From positions 1-8,830 of the forward strand of contig JAGDCE010000324.1 in NCBI GenBank assembly GCA_017958705.1: a stretch of 8,830 nt of DNA, in the 5' to 3' direction. Made by a program: the position numbers and the translations under genes. Numbering within the stretch: position 1 is the first letter of the stretch; every line of letters begins with the position of its first letter. Below the pieces are notes generated by a model. It was not told where the DNA came from. It saw only the letters and a program-made list of their open reading frames with translations, and searched no databases. Shown piece after piece: positions 1 through 6,131 of the stretch. The DNA comes from Clostridia bacterium. GTDB lineage: Bacteria; Bacillota; Clostridia; Oscillospirales; CAG-272.

Positions 1-162
1 TATCCGGCGGCGTCGTATATCGGTTATTTCCGCGGCAGATATCTCGCGATAATAAACAAGGATCCGCTGCAGATCGGTCCCGCGTCGTCGCGCGTCATTC
101 AGATAAACGAGCCTATCGGCGCCGTCATGAACGCTGTGATGAAAGAGCTTGGGATAGATTGA
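1..162 (+). CDS. Sir2-type NAD-dependent protein deacetylase, C-terminal fragment
   Basis: Only the last 53 residues lie in the window; the frame is open from base 1 and ends at TGA 160-162. The fragment begins YPAASYIGYFRG and continues LAIINKDP, then ends with an IGAVMNAVMKEL helix. This matches the end of bacterial sirtuins: a Pro-Ala-Ala segment near the close of the Rossmann fold, an I-I-N strand that binds the NAD adenosine ribose, and a final helix usually written IGEVL. Sirtuins remove acyl groups from lysine using NAD in the cytoplasm. The catalytic His and zinc-binding cysteines would be upstream of the window and cannot be checked. The gene converges on the lipoprotein gene at 308-1348, with a hairpin-rich gap between them. 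The family call rests on a short fragment, so another Rossmann-fold protein is possible. Confidence 0.72.
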   Translation, partial: YPAASYIGYFRGRYLAIINKDPLQIGPASSRVIQINEPIGAVMNAVMKELGID

Positions 163-306
163 AGCTAAATTCGCCTTCGGGGGGTCCCAACGCTCTCAAG
201 TTCGCGTCGTGGAACCCCGAAGGCGAGCTAAATTGACCTTCGGTCAGCTAAATTTGCTTCGCAAGCTAAATTCGGCTCCGCCGAGCTGTAAGAAGCGAAT
301 TCAGCT
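163..306. repeat. Hairpin cluster built on AGCTAAATT repeats between convergent genes
   Basis: Four exact copies of AGCTAAATT start at 163, 226, 246 and 264. Each gap between them, and the sequence after the last copy, holds an inverted repeat. The first is long: a perfect 12-bp stem, 171-182 with 215-226, that continues imperfectly inward. Then come TGACC-TTC-GGTCA (234-246), TTGC-TTC-GCAA (253-263) and TCGGC-TCC-GCCGA (272-284). A further pair, AGCTG with CAGCT (284-288, 302-306), closes the block next to the stop codon of the minus-strand gene. The hairpins would form in either transcript and may act as a bidirectional terminator or RNA-end stabiliser. The regular unit structure resembles REP-like intergenic repeats. 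No coding frame is convincing here. Confidence 0.7.
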
Positions 307-307
307 A

Positions 308-1348
308 TTATTTCTCGCTGCTGTAATCGGGTTCATATCCCTCGAATTCGAGCCTCTGAGCGTCCATCATGAAATAGTCGAACGCCATAAGACCGCCGCG
401 TTCCTCCGTCGTGCCGTCCGTCCACGTCACGTCGATGTATTTCACACCGTCGTCCGTGTCGACGACGTTCCAGATATGCGTCTCCCCTTCCTTGCTCATC
501 AAGGTCTTGCCCGTTATGTTCCTGCACTCGACGCCAGCCGCGTGGCACAACTGCCGGAACGCCTGCGTGTAACCCAGGCAGACGGCGGTCCCGTTGATCA
601 GAACGTCGTACGCCTGGAACGGATCGGTCTGCGTGCCGAACGTGGTATCGTACGTGCAGAGCTCGCACAGAAGCGCCGTGAAAAACATACATTTCTGATA
701 GTTGTTCAGCCCCTCGGGCGTCAGCTTCAGGATAAGATCGAAAATTCTTTCGTAAACTCCGACCGCCGCCTTCACCGCCTCGACGTCTTTCGACGTCTTT
801 GAGAACTGATTCGGCATGAAATACCGCGCGTGGTGAACGTTTTCGAGCGAATCGGAATAATACAGCTCGGTCAGCGGAAAATCGGCGTATATCGCCTGCT
901 CCACGCCGACGATATTGCCCCAGGTCACCGGGCACCCGGGATCGTTTTCGTCAATATCGTAATCGCCGAACGACACGACCGCCGGCGCCATGACGTCGTA
1001 ACACTTTTTCTGATTTTCGCTCAGCGCATCGTACGCCCGAGGGTGCTTAGACGGATCGTAATCGCTTACCTTGAAGATCTCGCGGCCACCGTATTCGTTC
1101 AGCACGTCGATCGCGTGATTTACGGCCCGCACGACGCGCTCCGCCGCGGACCGCTCAACGCCGGCCTCGTATCCGTCAAGATCCGCTTCGACGTAAGAAA
1201 ACGGCGGCTCCGTCTCCGGCGGCTCCGTTTCCTGTAGCCCGGTCGTTTTCGCCGCCGTTGTGTCGGAGCCGATCGTTATTATCCCGCAGGACGGCAGAAA
1301 CAGTGCGAGGACGACGAGAATCGACAGAAATCTGTTTTTAGCAGTCAT
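308..1348 (-). CDS. Secreted lipoprotein with transglutaminase-like (cysteine protease-fold) domain
   Basis: This 346-residue protein opens with a lipoprotein signal peptide: basic MTAKNR, a hydrophobic stretch at 8-18, and an LPSC lipobox giving a lipidated Cys21. A Thr/Glu/Pro-rich linker (about 29-50) follows. The C-terminal half carries a transglutaminase-like core: NGTAVCLGYTQAF with Cys257, ETHIWNVV with His291, and YIDVTWTD with Asp306, a complete Cys-His-Asp triad. Such domains usually act as cell-surface peptidases or in peptide or cell-wall processing; the substrate here is unknown. I chose ATG 1346-1348 over GTG 1355-1357 because AAAGGTGG sits five bases before the ATG and would overlap the GTG. 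The gene follows fucO by 54 bp, a gap holding a GC-rich hairpin but no promoter I recognise, so it may depend on read-through. Residues 60-210 are not recognised. Confidence 0.85.
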   Translation of the reverse strand: MTAKNRFLSILVVLALFLPSCGIITIGSDTTAAKTTGLQETEPPETEPPFSYVEADLDGYEAGVERSAAERVVRAVNHAIDVLNEYGGREIFKVSDYDPSKHPRAYDALSENQKKCYDVMAPAVVSFGDYDIDENDPGCPVTWGNIVGVEQAIYADFPLTELYYSDSLENVHHARYFMPNQFSKTSKDVEAVKAAVGVYERIFDLILKLTPEGLNNYQKCMFFTALLCELCTYDTTFGTQTDPFQAYDVLINGTAVCLGYTQAFRQLCHAAGVECRNITGKTLMSKEGETHIWNVVDTDDGVKYIDVTWTDGTTEERGGLMAFDYFMMDAQRLEFEGYEPDYSSEK

Positions 1349-1367
1349 TTTCCCCACCTTTAAAGGC

Positions 1368-1394
1368 AGTCCCCGCCCTTTCCGGACGGGGACT
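1368..1394 (-). terminator. GC-rich hairpin between fucO and the lipoprotein gene
   Basis: AGTCCCCG at 1368-1375 pairs perfectly with CGGGGACT at 1387-1394, and two more C-G pairs are possible inside past one mismatch. It lies just after the fucO stop codon. In the direction of fucO transcription the bases after the stem are GCCTTTAAA, a poor U-tract, so termination is probably partial. The better T-run, TTTTATT, is on the plus-strand side, where no gene reads towards it. Confidence 0.55.
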
Positions 1395-1402
1395 TTTATT
1401 GA

Positions 1403-2551
1403 TTACAGCTGGCTTCTGTACAGCGCTTCTATCTCGTCAACGCTCGTCTCTCTCGGGTTGCCGGGACGGCAGGCGTCGGCGTACGCGGACTCGGACAGGA
1501 AGCGGATATCCTCTTCCTTGAGGATCCCCTGCAGATTCGCGGGGATACCGACGTCGGCGGAGAGCTGACGTACGGCGGCGATAGTCGCGTCGGCGGCTTC
1601 CGCGTCGTTCATGCGGTCGATGCCCGGAGCTTCCATCGCTTTGCCTATCGCGCGGTAACGCGGTCCGGCGACCGTCTTGTTGTATTCAAGACCGACGGGC
1701 AGGAGTATCGCGCAGGCGACGCCGTGCGGCGTGTCGTACAGCGCGGACAGTCCGTGCGCCATGCTGTGCACGATACCGAGGCCGACGTTTGAGAAGCCCA
1801 TGCCGGCGATATACTGGCCGAGCGCCATGCCTTCCCTGCCGTCGGGCGTGTTCTGCACCGCGCCGCGAAGATTCGCGGCGATGAGGCGGATCGCCTCGAG
1901 GTGGAACATGTCGCTTATCGTGCAGTGAGCTTTCGTGATGTAGCCTTCGATCGCGTGCGTGAGTGCGTCCATACCGGTCGCGGCGGTCAGGCCTTTCGGC
2001 ATCGACGCCATCATATCGGGATCGACGACCGCGACTTCCGGGATATCGTTCGTATCGACGCAGACGAATTTGCGCTTCTTCTCAACGTCCGTAATAACGT
2101 AGTTGATCGTGACCTCGGCTGCGGTTCCCGCCGTCGTCGGAACGGCTATCGTGAAAACGGCGTGGTTCTTCGTCGGCGCGACGCCTTCAAGCGAGCGTAC
2201 GTCGGCGAATTCGGGGTTGTTGACGATAATGCCTATCGCCTTGGCGGTGTCCATGCTCGAGCCTCCGCCGAGCGCGATCATGCAGTCGGCGCCGGATTCG
2301 TGATACGCCTTTACGCCGTGCTGAACGTTTTCGATCGTCGGATTGGGTTTGATCTCGCTGTAAACTACGTACGGGATCCCGCCTTTTTCGAGCAGGTCAG
2401 TGACCTTCGCGGTCACGCCGGCCTGAACGAGCACAGCGTCGGACGTTACGAACGCTTTTTTATAGCCTCTTTTTACGATCTCCGGTACGATATTTTCTAT
2501 CGCGCCGTGTCCGTGATATGAAATGGTGTTGAGAACGATGCGGTCTGCCAT
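1403..2551 (-). CDS. fucO: Lactaldehyde reductase (iron-containing alcohol dehydrogenase, group III)
   Basis: The 382-residue product matches the length and sequence of FucO nearly end to end. It reduces L-lactaldehyde to (S)-1,2-propanediol with NADH in the cytoplasm, the anaerobic end of L-fucose and L-rhamnose breakdown, and works as a dimer. The nucleotide-binding GGGSSMDTAK lies at 95-104. The stretch from PEFADVRSLEG through PTTAGTAAEVTINYVITD is typical of FucO itself. All four metal ligands are present: Asp195 and His199 in MDALTHAIEGY, His262 in VHSMAH, and His276 in TPHG. The ATG at 2549-2551 is preceded by GGAGGAG at good spacing, and a strong promoter stands just upstream. No fucose or rhamnose kinase, isomerase or aldolase gene lies nearby, so it may serve a dispersed pathway or reduce other aldehydes. 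Methylglyoxal- or glycerol-type substrates cannot be excluded. Confidence 0.93.
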   Translation of the reverse strand: MADRIVLNTISYHGHGAIENIVPEIVKRGYKKAFVTSDAVLVQAGVTAKVTDLLEKGGIPYVVYSEIKPNPTIENVQHGVKAYHESGADCMIALGGGSSMDTAKAIGIIVNNPEFADVRSLEGVAPTKNHAVFTIAVPTTAGTAAEVTINYVITDVEKKRKFVCVDTNDIPEVAVVDPDMMASMPKGLTAATGMDALTHAIEGYITKAHCTISDMFHLEAIRLIAANLRGAVQNTPDGREGMALGQYIAGMGFSNVGLGIVHSMAHGLSALYDTPHGVACAILLPVGLEYNKTVAGPRYRAIGKAMEAPGIDRMNDAEAADATIAAVRQLSADVGIPANLQGILKEEDIRFLSESAYADACRPGNPRETSVDEIEALYRSQL

Positions 2552-2585
2552 GTGTTTTACTCCTCCCGGATTTTATTTCATACCG

Positions 2586-2614
2586 ATTATATCACAAAAA
2601 ATGAATTTTGTAAA
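2586..2614 (-). promoter_or_regulatory. Promoter of fucO
   Basis: On the minus strand, TTTACA (2609-2614) and TATAAT (2586-2591) are separated by exactly 17 bases, with TGA directly before the -10 box (extended -10). Transcription would start near 2580, giving a leader of about 30 nt that contains the GGAGGAG ribosome binding site. Confidence 0.85.
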
Positions 2615-2646
2615 CCGCGCCGGGTTAAGATTTCAAAAATTTCCTG

Positions 2647-2675
2647 TAAAAAAGCGCCCGCTTGCGCGAGCGCTT
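2647..2675 (-). terminator. Rho-independent terminator after the PHP gene
   Basis: On the minus strand a 10-bp stem, AAGCGCTCGC with GCGGGCGCTT (one G-T pair), closes a GCAA tetraloop and runs into a T-tract of at least six. It starts a few bases after the stop codon of the PHP gene and ends the flavin reductase-PHP transcript before the fucO promoter. Confidence 0.9.
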
Positions 2676-2678
2676 ATA

Positions 2679-3614
2679 TCAGCCGTTTATCTCTTCAAAA
2701 GTATATGCGCGGGTCATCGCTTTGTTGTTGTGCGTGTCCTTGACCTCGAGCCTGAAATAGCGGTACGGTCCGCTCACGTCGAACACCGCTTCCGTCATAT
2801 CGTCGCCGTGCGTGTGAAGCACTCCGGTGCGCCTCGTCTCGAACCGCAGGCAAACCGAGCAGGCGGGCGAGAATTTCGCGTGAAGCTTGTTGTCTTCGAC
2901 GTACATTGAGTAAATCTCGGGTCCCGTCGTCGCGTAGCAGTCGCCGCGCTTCAGCGCGGAAAACACGGCTTCGTAAGAAAGCTCCGGCGAGAACACCGTC
3001 GTCCAGCCGCCGAAAGAATCGTCGTAAGGGCTACCCGGGTCACCGGCGACGTTATGGTTGTCGTCGGTCGCGACGGCGGCGGGATATTCTTTGCCGTCAC
3101 GGCAGATTATCTCGTATTCGCGGTCGCCCCAGCCGTCGTGCATCTCTATCTCGCATCCGGTGTTGAACACCTCGAACGCCCAGAGCCCTTTTAGATCGCG
3201 GTAGTTCTCCGCCGACTGGAACGACCAGCGCGGGTGGTTGTACTGGCAGATGAAGCCCGCTTCGTTCGCGGCGGCTATGAGTTTGTTGACGCCGTCCACG
3301 CTGTAATCCCGGTCAAATGGCGGGAACACGTCCCTGTCCTTATCTTCCGATATAAAATTGAGGTGGTAGCAGCATTCGGTGCCGTGCTCGTTGATCCCGT
3401 GCTCGACCGCGGTCATCGGGATGAAATCATCCGAGAAAAGCTCGGGATGCGGGATCAGCCTGTCGTGATCGCTGAACGCGACGATACTGTAGCCGCGTTC
3501 GCGATACAGCTGTTTCAGCTTGCCGACGTCGTATCTGCCGTCCGAAAGCGTACTGTGACAGTGAAGATTCGCTTTATAGGATCCGCAGTTATCAGGCAAA
3601 AGGTATTTTTTCAT
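2679..3614 (-). CDS. PHP-domain metal-dependent phosphoesterase
   Basis: This 311-residue cytoplasmic protein has the PHP metal-site motifs in order: NLHCHSTLSDG (His18, His20, Asp25), AFSDHD (His50), AVEHG (Glu71), CYHLNF (His84), QYNHPRWS (His127) and ATDDNHN (Asp184 or Asp185, and His187). PHP proteins hydrolyse phosphate esters or act as nucleases with two or three bound metals; this stand-alone form with an added C-terminal beta-rich part (about 230-311) resembles uncharacterised family members. HisK-type histidinol phosphatase is possible, but no his gene is nearby. The ATG at 3612-3614 has GGAGG six bases before it, inside the 12-bp gap after the flavin reductase gene, so the two are almost certainly one operon. 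A strong terminator follows. The substrate cannot be told from sequence. Confidence 0.86.
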   Translation of the reverse strand: MKKYLLPDNCGSYKANLHCHSTLSDGRYDVGKLKQLYRERGYSIVAFSDHDRLIPHPELFSDDFIPMTAVEHGINEHGTECCYHLNFISEDKDRDVFPPFDRDYSVDGVNKLIAAANEAGFICQYNHPRWSFQSAENYRDLKGLWAFEVFNTGCEIEMHDGWGDREYEIICRDGKEYPAAVATDDNHNVAGDPGSPYDDSFGGWTTVFSPELSYEAVFSALKRGDCYATTGPEIYSMYVEDNKLHAKFSPACSVCLRFETRRTGVLHTHGDDMTEAVFDVSGPYRYFRLEVKDTHNNKAMTRAYTFEEING

Positions 3615-3626
3615 ACCGGTCCTCCG

Positions 3627-4187
3627 TCAAAGATATTTTTTGCCCGAGCCCCACGCGTCGCCGACTTTTTCGCCGATCACGTGGTACGCGTTGTTGAACG
3701 GATCGAAGCAGACCGGCGCGGCCTTAGCCATATCCAATCTGCCGTTTGTCATTGCATCCTCGTCGACGCTGACGTTCAGTATCTCGCCTTTGAGTATACA
3801 CGTTTCTTTATCGAAACTCTTAACCCTGCATTCGATGCAAACGGCGAGCTCGTTGATAACGGGCGCGTTGCAGAAAGCGCTTTTTGTCGCCGTGAAGCCG
3901 GCTTTTGCAAATTTATCCGGCACACTGTTGCCCGACGCCATGCCGACGTAATCGCAGGCTGCGATGTGCGCCGCGTCAGCCATGCTTACGGTGAAGGCAC
4001 CCGTGCGCTCAAAGTTTTTGCACGTTTTGTGCCCCGGAGAAAGGCAGACCGAGATCTCGTTCTCCTCGCTGATGCCGCCCCAAGCGGCGTTCATCGCGTC
4101 TGGCACTCCGTTCTTGTCGTAAGTGGCGATTATCCAGACGGGCTGCGGACAGCTGTAAGCCTTAACTCCGAAATTCACTCTTGCCAT
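3627..4187 (-). CDS. Flavin reductase family protein (flavoredoxin-like, FMN-binding split barrel)
   Basis: At 186 residues this has the length and layout of flavoredoxin-type FMN-binding proteins: PVWIIATYDKNGVPDAMNAAWGGI (17-39) for the first barrel strands and flavin-binding loop, ISVCLSPGHKTCKNFERTGAFTVSMA (45-70), then a conserved block that discusses substrate proteins as CIECRV (117-122) and a C-terminal AYHVIGEKVGDAWGSGK. Family members bind FMN and pass electrons from NAD(P)H or ferredoxin to acceptors in the cytoplasm. Several cysteines are present (13, 49, 56, 78, 106, 117, 120, 130, 160), but none forms a clear iron-sulphur motif. AAGGAGA precedes the ATG by about eight bases. It is the first gene of a pair with the PHP gene and is read from a promoter about 290 bases upstream. 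The electron partner is unknown. Confidence 0.88.
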   Translation of the reverse strand: MARVNFGVKAYSCPQPVWIIATYDKNGVPDAMNAAWGGISEENEISVCLSPGHKTCKNFERTGAFTVSMADAAHIAACDYVGMASGNSVPDKFAKAGFTATKSAFCNAPVINELAVCIECRVKSFDKETCILKGEILNVSVDEDAMTNGRLDMAKAAPVCFDPFNNAYHVIGEKVGDAWGSGKKYL

Positions 4188-4467
4188 TTTTTTGCTCTCC
4201 TTATCTTTCGTTTTTCATATTTAACCCGGCGTATCCGGTCTTAACGATCTTTTTGAAAAGCACTTTTTGATTCGGCTTCGCCCGCGGGAGCGCGGCGCGC
4301 CCCGATGCGGGATCCCGGGTCACGTCTGATCTCGTTCACGATTCCGCCGAGCGTCTTTTCGCGAGCTGGACGAGCGGCGCCGGAAACAGCCTGTCAGGAA
4401 CGGAGACGGAGTCGAATCCACCGAGCGTTTGGATCACGTCGGTACTCTCCGTGACCGTTATACTGCT
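4188..4467 (-). other. Long leader of the flavin reductase-PHP transcript
   Basis: About 280 nt separate the predicted transcription start from the flavin reductase ATG. Near its 5' end GGTCACG can pair with CGTGATCC (7 bp with one bulged base). A 16-bp direct repeat with 14 identities occurs at 4413-4428 and 4339-4354. A GC-rich palindromic stretch covers about 4280-4320. A 33-codon GTG-start ORF (4437-4336) has GGAGAG seven bases upstream; its product would be IQTLGGFDSVSVPDRLFPAP and onward, which I do not recognise. I saw no FMN-riboswitch signature. The region may be a regulatory leader, or a decayed coding remnant. Confidence 0.5.
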
Positions 4468-4473
4468 TCATTA

Positions 4474-4502
4474 AGTATATCACAAAATACAACGATTGTC
4501 AA
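4474..4502 (-). promoter_or_regulatory. Promoter of the flavin reductase-PHP operon
   Basis: On the minus strand a consensus TTGACA (4497-4502) and TATACT (4474-4479) are 17 bases apart, with TGA before the -10 box. Transcription would start near 4467, far upstream of the first recognised gene. Confidence 0.85.
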
Positions 4503-4523
4503 CTGAAAATCCGCCTGTATACC

Positions 4524-4560
4524 AAAAAAACGGCGGAATCCGGATCGCTCCCGCCGTTTT
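4524..4560 (-). terminator. Rho-independent terminator after the SDR gene
   Basis: On the minus strand AAAACGGCGG and CCGCCGTTTT form a 10-bp stem around a 14-nt loop that ends in a run of seven T. It begins 10 bases after the SDR stop codon and lies just upstream of the next promoter. Confidence 0.9.
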
Positions 4561-4570
4561 ATGAATTTTA

Positions 4571-5263
4571 TCAGTCAGCCGCAAACGTTTTGCCGCCCGT
4601 TATCCCGCCGGGCCAGACGAACGTCGGTATCAGTCCGTGTTCTCCGTTGTCGATCAGAAGATTCTGACCCGACATCGAGCGGTTGGTCACGGTAAGGAAG
4701 ACGACCCAGTCCGCCGCCTCGTCCGCAGTCATCCATTTCTTCAGCGGCGTCACCGCCATGATCTTCTCCCAGCTCTCCGGATCGTTCACGACCGGATCGT
4801 TCAGGGATGTGTACACGCCGCCGAGGCTGATCGCGTTCACCGTAACGCCGCGCGGCGCGAGTCTGATCGCCACGTTTCTCATATATCCGACGAGTCCGGC
4901 CTTTGACGCCGCGTATACCGGGAATTCCTGCCCCGACACTGCCGACGCCGAGGCGTTGAACAACACCGAACGCAGGTTTTCGCAGCCGATATACTTCTCC
5001 GTCACGTTTATCGCGCCTTTGAGATTGTTGTCGATATCGTCCTCGCTGTTCTGTGTTCCGGCATTGTTGAAGATTATGTCAGCGTCGGTGATATCCGGCA
5101 GGGATCTCACGTCTTTTATGTCGGCGATGAAATGGATATAACCCGGATCGTCGATGACAGGCGGCGCCGTGTCGATGCCGTATACGGTGTACCCGAGCGA
5201 GAGGAATCTTGAAGCGACGGCGGAGCCGATGCCGCCGGAGCTGCCCGTGATTATTATCTTCAT
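4571..5263 (-). CDS. SDR-family oxidoreductase
   Basis: A 230-residue classical short-chain dehydrogenase/reductase. The Rossmann motif TGSSGGIG is at 6-13; Asp31 (YGID), at the end of the second strand, favours NAD(H) over NADP(H). Asp49 follows in ADIKD. The NNAG motif is at 66-69. Catalytic residues are a serine in NASAS (105 or 107), Tyr117 and Lys121 in YAASK. The NAISLGGVYTSL segment (143-154) and SGQNLLIDNG (198-207) fit the classical subfamily ends. SDRs oxidise or reduce alcohols, ketones or sugars; the substrate is not predictable here, though similar proteins are labelled 3-ketoacyl-ACP reductase-like. Its ATG overlaps the stop of the upstream transporter gene as ATGA, and GGAGA lies eight bases before the start, so the two should be translationally coupled. 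A strong terminator follows. Confidence 0.9.
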   Translation of the reverse strand: MKIIITGSSGGIGSAVASRFLSLGYTVYGIDTAPPVIDDPGYIHFIADIKDVRSLPDITDADIIFNNAGTQNSEDDIDNNLKGAINVTEKYIGCENLRSVLFNASASAVSGQEFPVYAASKAGLVGYMRNVAIRLAPRGVTVNAISLGGVYTSLNDPVVNDPESWEKIMAVTPLKKWMTADEAADWVVFLTVTNRSMSGQNLLIDNGEHGLIPTFVWPGGITGGKTFAAD

Positions 5264-5985
5264 TGTACGTATCTCCTTCTGTATTCAGCGCCGACGCCGT
5301 CTTTGTCCCATTTTCTGAGCACGGCGTAGCCTATCGGTGAAAAAACGACTTCCATCAACAGCTCAAGCGAAGCGCCGAGGATCGAGCAGGTGACGCACTG
5401 GATAAAAGTCCAGTGGAATCCGTCCCAGAATACCGGCGCGAAGAGCATGAACGCGAGGACCGCGAAGATGAGGTTGTCGACGAACTGCCCCACGAACGTC
5501 GAAACGTAGCTGCGCGTAACGTACGCGAGCTTGCCGTCGGGATTTTTTCTGAAAAGCTTCCCGATACCCCAGTTCATGAAATTGTTGACGGCGGCGGACG
5601 ATATGAACGCGACCGCGCTCGAGATCAGGATGAACCACGTGCCGCCGATGACTGTGTTGAACGCGGAAAAATCATCTTTTGTCGGGATGATACTGGTGAT
5701 ATAGAAAATCAGGCACGCGAGCAGATTAACGAACATAGCGAAGACGGAAAGCTTTGTCGCCGCCTTCGGACCGAACGCCTTCGTCACTATATCCATACAT
5801 AAAAAGGACAGCCAGGATACGAGGATGCCGCCGTCGATCGCAAGCCAGCCGGATCTGTAGATCGTCTTGTTCGCAAGGATATTCATCATCACGACGGAAA
5901 TGGTGAAAAGCGCCGTGACGACGGAAGGCACGCTGCGGAAAAGCAGCTTCGTATCCGCTGCCGCGGATATCAGTTTTTCTTTCAT
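5260..5985 (-). CDS. VUT / queuosine-precursor transporter family membrane protein (YhhQ-like)
   Basis: This 241-residue integral membrane protein has about six hydrophobic segments (roughly 20-39, 52-70, 79-100, 112-134, 165-186 and 192-218). It carries the family's signature pieces: Asn35, DGGILVSWLSFLCMDI (51-66) with Asp65, and TRSYVSTFVGQFVDNLIFA (157-175) with Arg158, Gln167 and Asp170. Relatives such as E. coli YhhQ import 7-deazaguanine precursors of queuosine (preQ0 or preQ1) across the cytoplasmic membrane; it is a little longer than YhhQ. The ATG has AAGGAGA at good spacing. The leader before it has a stem-loop followed by an A-rich tail into the Shine-Dalgarno, which suggests RNA-based control. 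No queuosine biosynthesis gene is near; the only partner is the overlapping SDR gene. Family assignment is firm, substrate less so. Confidence 0.87.
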   Translation of the reverse strand: MKEKLISAAADTKLLFRSVPSVVTALFTISVVMMNILANKTIYRSGWLAIDGGILVSWLSFLCMDIVTKAFGPKAATKLSVFAMFVNLLACLIFYITSIIPTKDDFSAFNTVIGGTWFILISSAVAFISSAAVNNFMNWGIGKLFRKNPDGKLAYVTRSYVSTFVGQFVDNLIFAVLAFMLFAPVFWDGFHWTFIQCVTCSILGASLELLMEVVFSPIGYAVLRKWDKDGVGAEYRRRYVQ

Positions 5986-6065
5986 TTTGTTTCTCCTTGG
6001 TTTTGTTTTTTTAAGCGAAGGATTTAGAGGCCGAACTCCGCTGATGCCCGGCGGATCGCCGGATT
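5986..6065 (-). other. Structured leader of the transporter gene, possibly a preQ1-I-like riboswitch
   Basis: The roughly 80-nt leader holds two hairpins: CCGGCG-ATC-CGCCGG (6048-6062) at the very start, then a 7-bp stem AGCGGAG with CTTCGCT (6014-6020 and 6036-6042) around a 15-nt loop that begins TTCGG. Directly after the second stem is TTAAAAAAACAAAACC and then the AAGGAG ribosome binding site. PreQ1-I aptamers have this order: one stem, a loop starting UUC or UCG, an A-rich tail that includes the Shine-Dalgarno. The usual ACCC at the loop end is not clearly present and the loop-tail pairing looks weak, so the riboswitch call is tentative. Confidence 0.35.
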
Positions 6066-6071
6066 TGACGT

Positions 6072-6100
6072 ATTATATCACATTGAAACGGAAAAATCAA
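6072..6100 (-). promoter_or_regulatory. Promoter of the transporter-SDR operon
   Basis: On the minus strand TTGATT (6095-6100) and a perfect TATAAT (6072-6077) are 17 bases apart, with TGA before the -10 box. It sits about 30 bases past the stop codon of the polyferredoxin gene. No terminator is visible in that gap, so some read-through from upstream is likely. Confidence 0.8.
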
Positions 6101-6131
6101 TACCGTATGGAAAAATCACGCTTTATTGCCG

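Noticed and set aside
163..306. A CRISPR array
   Set aside because: The repeated unit is only 9 bp and the spacings (63, 20 and 18) are irregular, with hairpins rather than unique spacers between copies.
209..2521. Long plus-strand open frames opposite the lipoprotein and fucO genes, for example 209-802, 830-1237 and 1901-2521
   Set aside because: All are antisense shadows of well-supported minus-strand genes, without ribosome binding sites or motifs.
3234..4244. A 336-codon open frame on the plus strand, longer than the genes it overlaps
   Set aside because: It lies antisense to the PHP and flavin reductase genes, both of which have full family motifs, good ribosome binding sites and a shared promoter. 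Its product shows no recognisable domain and is rich in residues expected from reversed GC-biased codons.
4288..4341. A second GTG-start ORF in the flavin reductase leader, ending QKDR
   Set aside because: No ribosome binding site precedes it, it has no recognisable motif, and it lies in a GC-rich palindromic stretch. It is mentioned only as a possible frame of a decayed gene.
4188..4467. An FMN riboswitch before the flavin reductase
   Set aside because: The conserved RFN-element blocks, such as the GGGCAGGGUGAAAUUCCC-like core, are absent from the minus-strand leader.
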